Positions 5,560 through 8,516 of a stretch of DNA of 8,516 nucleotides are shown one piece after another. The position numbers and the translations under genes were made by a program. Under the pieces are notes generated by a model. It saw only the letters and a list, made by a program, of their open reading frames with translations. It did not search any database and was not told the origin of the DNA. Source of the stretch: Deltaproteobacteria bacterium (GTDB lineage: Bacteria > Desulfobacterota_C > Deferrisomatia > Deferrisomatales > JACRMM01); the NCBI GenBank assembly GCA_016218905.1, contig JACRCS010000324.1, positions 1 through 8,516 of the forward strand, given 5' to 3'. The first letter of the stretch is position 1, and each line of letters begins with the position of its first letter.

Positions 5560-6519
5560 CTACGAATTGCTCCCCTTGACCCAGCGGAACAGGTGATCCT
5601 CCAGGCCCGAGCGCACGCGTTCTACGGCCTCGGGGGTCCATTCCCGAAGACCTGCGCCGGACTTGAACCCGAGCTTCCCCTCGGCCACCCGCTCTACCAG
5701 GAGCGGGGAAGGCGCAGGCGAGCTCTCCAGGTGCTTCAGGAGGTAGTCGTGGATCGCGAGGGTGAGGTCGAGGCCGACGAGCTCCGCGTTCTCCAGGGGC
5801 CCAAGGGCGGAAAGGCGCATGCCGAACCCGTACTTCACAACCTCGTCCACGACGTCGGCGTCGGCGATGCCCCGCTCCACGATCGAGATCGCTTCGCGCC
5901 AGAGCGCGTGCTGGAGACGGTTGCCGACGAAGCCGGGGACGTCCCGCGTCACCCGTACCGGGTGCTTTCCGGCGCTCGCGAGGAGCTCGAACGCGCGCTC
6001 GACGACCTCGGGCGAGGTCCGATCCCCCGGGACGACCTCTACGAGGGGGACGAGCGTCGGAGGATTCCAGAAGTGGGTGCCCACGATGCGTTCCTGCCGC
6101 GAGGCGAGCGCGGCGATCTCGGTGATGCTGATGACCGACGTGTTCGTCGCGAGGACGGTCTCCGGTGGGCAGAGCTGGTCCAGACGGCGGAAGAGCTCCT
6201 GCTTCAAGGCCAGGTTCTCCGAGGCGGCCTCTATGACGAACTCGGCGCCCCGAGTCCCCTCCGCCAGCTCGGCCGCGGTCCGGACGCGGGCCAGCGCCGG
6301 CTCGATTTTCCGGGCGTCGGCGAGCCCCTGGGCCGCCATCCGCTGCAGGCTCGCGCGGATCCGCTCCGGCGCGGCCGCGAGAGCCTCCGGGCTCACATCG
6401 GTCAGCGTCACCCGGCAGCCCGCGTACGCGAAGAGCTGGGCGATGCCGTGCCCCATGAGTCCGGCGCCGACGACGAAAACGTTCGTCGGTGCCGGGCGGC
6501 CGCCCCTAACCGGCAACAC
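5560..6519 (-). CDS. 3-hydroxyacyl-CoA dehydrogenase-family NAD-dependent dehydrogenase
   Basis: This 319-residue enzyme oxidises a 3-hydroxy group to a 3-keto group with NAD. The Rossmann fold opens with FVVGAGLMGHGIAQLF (GAGLMG, 18-23) and D41 at the end of strand 2 suits NAD. Catalytic candidates are S128 (in TNTSVISI), H149 (GTHFWNPP), E161 and N200 (DVPGFVGNR). Spacing closely matches human short-chain 3-HCDH. The C-terminal helical domain spans about 194-290. The single-domain form also occurs in carnitine dehydrogenase, lambda-crystallin/gulonate dehydrogenase and hydroxybutyryl-CoA dehydrogenase, so the substrate may be a free hydroxy acid rather than a CoA ester. The start is GTG 6519 or TTG 6516; there is no ATG nearby and the SD is poor. 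It overlaps the end of the SDR gene by 14 bp, suggesting translational coupling. Because BKACE follows immediately, I infer that this enzyme makes the beta-keto acid BKACE cleaves. Confidence 0.92.
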   Translation of the reverse strand: MLPVRGGRPAPTNVFVVGAGLMGHGIAQLFAYAGCRVTLTDVSPEALAAAPERIRASLQRMAAQGLADARKIEPALARVRTAAELAEGTRGAEFVIEAASENLALKQELFRRLDQLCPPETVLATNTSVISITEIAALASRQERIVGTHFWNPPTLVPLVEVVPGDRTSPEVVERAFELLASAGKHPVRVTRDVPGFVGNRLQHALWREAISIVERGIADADVVDEVVKYGFGMRLSALGPLENAELVGLDLTLAIHDYLLKHLESSPAPSPLLVERVAEGKLGFKSGAGLREWTPEAVERVRSGLEDHLFRWVKGSNS

Positions 6520-7300
6520 TGCCGCCGTCCACGTAGAGGATGTGGCCGGTCACCATGTCGCTCGCTTCGGAGGAGAGGTAGACCGCGGCTCCGATGAAGT
6601 CCTCCGGCTCCGCGGCCCTCCCGATCGGGATCCGGGTCATGAACAGCTTGTACATCTCGGGGTCTTTGAGGATGGGCTCGGTGAGCGGCGTCCAGAAGAT
6701 GCACGGCGCGATGGAGTTCACCCGGATCTTGTACTTCGCCCACTCGCAGGCGAGCTGGCGCGTGAGCAGATGGATGGCGCCCTTGCTCGTGCCGTAGGCG
6801 GAGTACCCGGCCGGGTGGCCCTGGCTGCCCCGAATCGAGGAGACCGTGACGATCTTGCCGCCCTGCCCTCGCTCGATCATCCGCTTCGCCACGGCCTGGC
6901 AGCAGAGGAACGTCCCCTTGACGTTGACGTCCATCACCTTCTGCCACTCGGCAATGGCCATCTCCTCGGCCGGCTGGCGGTAGGCGATGCCCGCCCCGGT
7001 GACCAGGATGTCGATCTTCCCGAGCTCCCGGACCGTCCGGTCCACCATGGCCTCGACGCTCGCCGGGTCGGCGACGTCGCAGGAGATGGGGAGGGCCTTT
7101 CGCCCGGCCTCCCGCACCTCCTCCGCCGTCTCCTCGAGCGACGCGAGGGTCCGGCTCGTGACGACGACGTCGGCGCCGTAGGCCGCGAGCCCCCGGGCCA
7201 CGGCGCGCCCGAGCCCGCCGGAGCCGCCGGTGACGACGGCCGTCTTCCCGGTCAGGTCGAAGAGGTTTCGGATCTGCGGAACGCCTCTCTTCTCGTTCAT
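6506..7300 (-). CDS. Short-chain dehydrogenase/reductase (SDR)
   Basis: This classical SDR of 264 residues interconverts an alcohol and a ketone using NAD(P). The cofactor motif TGGSGGLG is at 24-31. The usual NNAG is TGAG at 101-104, a conservative variation. Catalytic residues are N126, S154 or S155 in VTVSS, Y169 and K173 (YGTSK). The C-terminus ends in the common GHILYVDGG. Ser49-Arg50 after strand 2 rather than an acidic residue favours NADP, but this is only suggestive. ATG 7300 has a strong GGAGGA SD about 6 nt upstream. The gene starts 13 bp after the cupin stop and its end overlaps the next gene by 14 bp, so the three are almost certainly co-transcribed. The substrate is unknown. Having both an SDR and a 3-HCDH-type enzyme suggests two separate oxidation steps, or a step acting on opposite stereoisomers. 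Confidence 0.94.
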   Translation of the reverse strand: MNEKRGVPQIRNLFDLTGKTAVVTGGSGGLGRAVARGLAAYGADVVVTSRTLASLEETAEEVREAGRKALPISCDVADPASVEAMVDRTVRELGKIDILVTGAGIAYRQPAEEMAIAEWQKVMDVNVKGTFLCCQAVAKRMIERGQGGKIVTVSSIRGSQGHPAGYSAYGTSKGAIHLLTRQLACEWAKYKIRVNSIAPCIFWTPLTEPILKDPEMYKLFMTRIPIGRAAEPEDFIGAAVYLSSEASDMVTGHILYVDGGSVAG

Positions 7301-7313
7301 GTCCGCTCCTCCG

Positions 7314-7652
7314 CTAACCCGGGTAGTTGATGACGACCAGCATGCTCGCCGGCCGGTTGGTCCGGTTGACGATCTCGCGGCCCTCGTTGGCGCCGATGAA
7401 GAGCGAGTCCCAGGGCCCGAGCACGATCTCCTCGGTCGGCGTCTTCACCGTCACCTCGCCGTCGAGGACGAAGTAGATCTTCTCGGTGGGCGACTCGTCG
7501 TACTCCGCGCCCCCGCCGGGAAGGAAGTGGGAGAGCCCCATCCAGAACTTGCTCGCACCCGTCTCCTCCTTCCCGTGCAGGCGGAGCGCGGTCATGGCGA
7601 AGTGCTTCGGGGCCTGGTAGGGTTTGACGTCTTTCAGGGAGACCTTCTTCAT
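7314..7652 (-). CDS. Small single-domain cupin lacking the usual metal-binding histidines
   Basis: The 112-residue protein has a single cupin barrel. The first motif region reads FLPGGGAEYDESPTEKIYFVLDGEVTV (residues 43-69), given here only by its key points. The expected HxH is replaced by the Glu-Tyr-Asp region around 50-52. The conserved Glu survives as E57 and the closing Gly as G65. The second motif, LGPWDSLFIGANEGREIVN (78-96), lacks the usual His. It may therefore be a non-catalytic ligand-binding or structural protein, or use other ligands for metal. ATG 7652 has a GGAGGT SD 4-5 nt upstream. It is first in the compact enzyme block, 13 bp before the SDR gene. Small cupins in catabolic operons can be isomerases, dioxygenases or decarboxylase-like proteins; no specific role can be assigned. 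Confidence 0.85.
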   Translation of the reverse strand: MKKVSLKDVKPYQAPKHFAMTALRLHGKEETGASKFWMGLSHFLPGGGAEYDESPTEKIYFVLDGEVTVKTPTEEIVLGPWDSLFIGANEGREIVNRTNRPASMLVVINYPG

Positions 7653-7675
7653 CTCAACCTCCGGGCTTTGGTGTC

Positions 7676-7708
7676 ATGGGACCTATGGGACTCATGGGAC
7701 GTATGGGA
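7676..7708. repeat. 9-bp repeat array, first arm of a facing pair
   Basis: ATGGGACCT, ATGGGACTC, ATGGGACGT and a partial ATGGGA follow one another with 9-bp spacing. The first six or seven bases are constant and the last two vary. It lies 24 bp upstream of the cupin start on the minus strand and faces the array at 7741-7766, whose units are its reverse complement. Confidence 0.85.
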
Positions 7709-7740
7709 GGAGACGACGCGACGACCGGGTTTCTCATCAT

Positions 7741-7766
7741 TCCCATAGGTCCCATACGTCCCATAG
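7741..7766. repeat. 9-bp repeat array, second arm of a facing pair
   Basis: TCCCATAGG, TCCCATACG and a partial TCCCATAG repeat at 9-bp spacing. It begins 32 nt after the first arm and ends 11 bp before the exporter stop codon. On the minus-strand transcript the two arms can pair over about 24 bp with two mismatches and one wobble, around a 32-nt loop. No T-run follows, so it is not a canonical intrinsic terminator, but a strong stem here could still block 3' exonucleases or separate exporter and cupin expression. Confidence 0.8.
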
Positions 7767-7777
7767 CAGGCTGATTC

Positions 7778-8516
7778 CTACGGGGCGGCGAAGACGGTGG
7801 CCTCCTCCGCCGTCTCCGCCACCCGCGCCTTCTGCGGCAGCAGGAAGGTCGCCAGGGCCGGGAGCAGGATGAGCGCGCCCAGCATGTTCCAGACGAACAT
7901 GAAGACGAGCAGGATCCCGACGTCCGCCTGGAACTTGATGGGCGAGAAGGCCCAGGTAGCGACGCCGAAGGCGAGCGTCAGCCCGGTGAGCACCACGACG
8001 CGCCCGGTGAAGCAGAGGGTGTTGTAGTAGGCCTGGGAGAGCGTCCGGCCGGCGCGGAGATGGCCGAGCACCACGCTCAGGATGTAGAGGGCGTAGTCGA
8101 CGCCGATCCCGACCCCCAGCGCGATCACGGGGAGCGTCGCGACCTTCACGCCCATCCCGAGCTTCACCATGAGCGCCTCGCAGAGGATGGAGGTCAGCAC
8201 GAGGGGCACCACGGCCACGACCACCGCCCGCCAGGACCGGAAGGTGATGAAGCAGAGGAGGATCACGGCCCCGTAGACCCAAAGGAGCATGTCGTGGCTT
8301 GCCTTCTTCACCACGATGTTGGTCGCCGCGTCGATGCCGGCCGTTCCGGCCCCCAGGAGGAACTTCGCGTCCGGCGTGTTGTTGGTCGCGGCGAAGGCTT
8401 CCACCGTGTCGACCATGCGGGTGAGCGTGTCGGCTTTGTGGTCGGAGAGGTAGGCGTAGAGGGTCAGCAGGTTGCAGGTGTCGTTGTAGAGCCCCCGCGG
8501 CCCGTTGGAGGTGATG
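7778..8516 (-). CDS. RND/MMPL-type exporter, C-terminal part (5' end outside window)
   Basis: The frame is open to the right edge, so the gene begins beyond 8516 and only its last 245 residues are here. ATG 8416 is internal, not the start. A periplasmic stretch (about residues 1-72 of the fragment) is followed by five or six membrane helices: for example MLLWVYGAVILLCFITF, VVVAVVPLVLTSILC, ATLPVIALGVGIGVDYALYI, VVVLTGLTLAFGVATWAF and ILLVFMFVWNMLGALILL. GVGIGVDY, with D140 of the fragment, matches the proton-relay aspartate motif of RND and MMPL permeases. The protein ends in a short cytoplasmic tail. It is an inner-membrane, proton-driven pump, probably for hydrophobic or amphiphilic compounds. 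It lies 125 bp upstream of the cupin gene on the same strand, separated by the facing repeat arrays. Whether it belongs to the catabolic unit is uncertain. Confidence 0.9.
   Translation of the reverse strand, partial: ITSNGPRGLYNDTCNLLTLYAYLSDHKADTLTRMVDTVEAFAATNNTPDAKFLLGAGTAGIDAATNIVVKKASHDMLLWVYGAVILLCFITFRSWRAVVVAVVPLVLTSILCEALMVKLGMGVKVATLPVIALGVGIGVDYALYILSVVLGHLRAGRTLSQAYYNTLCFTGRVVVLTGLTLAFGVATWAFSPIKFQADVGILLVFMFVWNMLGALILLPALATFLLPQKARVAETAEEATVFAAP

Noticed and set aside
4783..6597. A 604-codon open frame on the plus strand
   Set aside because: It lies antisense to the BKACE and 3-HCDH genes, which have clear motifs. Its composition (Arg, Gly, Leu, His) is typical of a complementary-strand artefact.
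5762..7330. A 522-codon open frame on the plus strand
   Set aside because: It is antisense to the 3-HCDH and SDR genes, with no recognisable domain or ribosome binding site.
8414..8416. ATG 8416 as the true start of the exporter gene
   Set aside because: The frame continues upstream to the window edge without a stop and the encoded protein would lack most of an RND permease. The codon is internal.

Overview
The window comes from a high-GC bacterium. Dense gene packing, Shine-Dalgarno (SD) sites before most starts, frequent G/C third codon positions and the gene families point to a soil or subsurface bacterium, perhaps Desulfobacterota, Methylomirabilota/Rokubacteria or Acidobacteria. No rRNA or single-copy marker is present, so the phylum is a guess. 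I found no tRNA, rRNA, CRISPR array, transposase or phage gene.

Layout, left to right. Positions 1-312 are non-coding and hold two inverted copies of a REP-like hairpin (25-113), then the leader of a plus-strand sensor histidine kinase (313-1428). Its PAS domain carries a cysteine cluster. A 9-bp tandem repeat (1437-1531) fills the gap to the convergent minus-strand block. In transcription order (right to left) that block is: the C-terminal part of an RND/MMPL-type exporter cut by the window edge (7778-8516); a small cupin (7314-7652); an SDR oxidoreductase (6506-7300); a 3-hydroxyacyl-CoA dehydrogenase-family enzyme (5560-6519); a beta-keto acid cleavage enzyme, BKACE/DUF849 (4606-5532); a cyclase/kynurenine-formamidase-like metal hydrolase (3678-4478); an IclR regulator (2669-3523); a C-terminal scrap of a methyl-accepting chemotaxis protein (about 2484-2702); and a second, paralogous IclR regulator (1530-2381).

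The enzymes from cupin to BKACE are tightly spaced (13 bp, a 14-bp overlap, 27 bp) and look like one catabolic transcription unit. A plausible logic is that a hydrolase opens or trims a substrate, one or both NAD(P)-dependent dehydrogenases oxidise a hydroxyl to a keto group, and BKACE cleaves the resulting beta-keto acid with acetyl-CoA into acetoacetate and a new acyl-CoA. This resembles bacterial carnitine breakdown, where a 3-HCDH-type dehydrogenase feeds a BKACE, but the substrate here is unknown. The two IclR proteins are the likely local regulators.

The most unusual signal is non-coding. Three intergenic gaps hold tandem repeats of exactly 9-bp period (1437-1531; 4543-4596 with decayed units from 4493; 7676-7708 and 7741-7766). 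Their unit sequences differ but can be rotated to a loosely shared TCC-containing core. The last pair faces each other and can fold into a 24-bp stem. Together with the covarying REP pair and the truncated chemotaxis gene, this shows a locus with much intergenic repeat activity around otherwise conventional genes.
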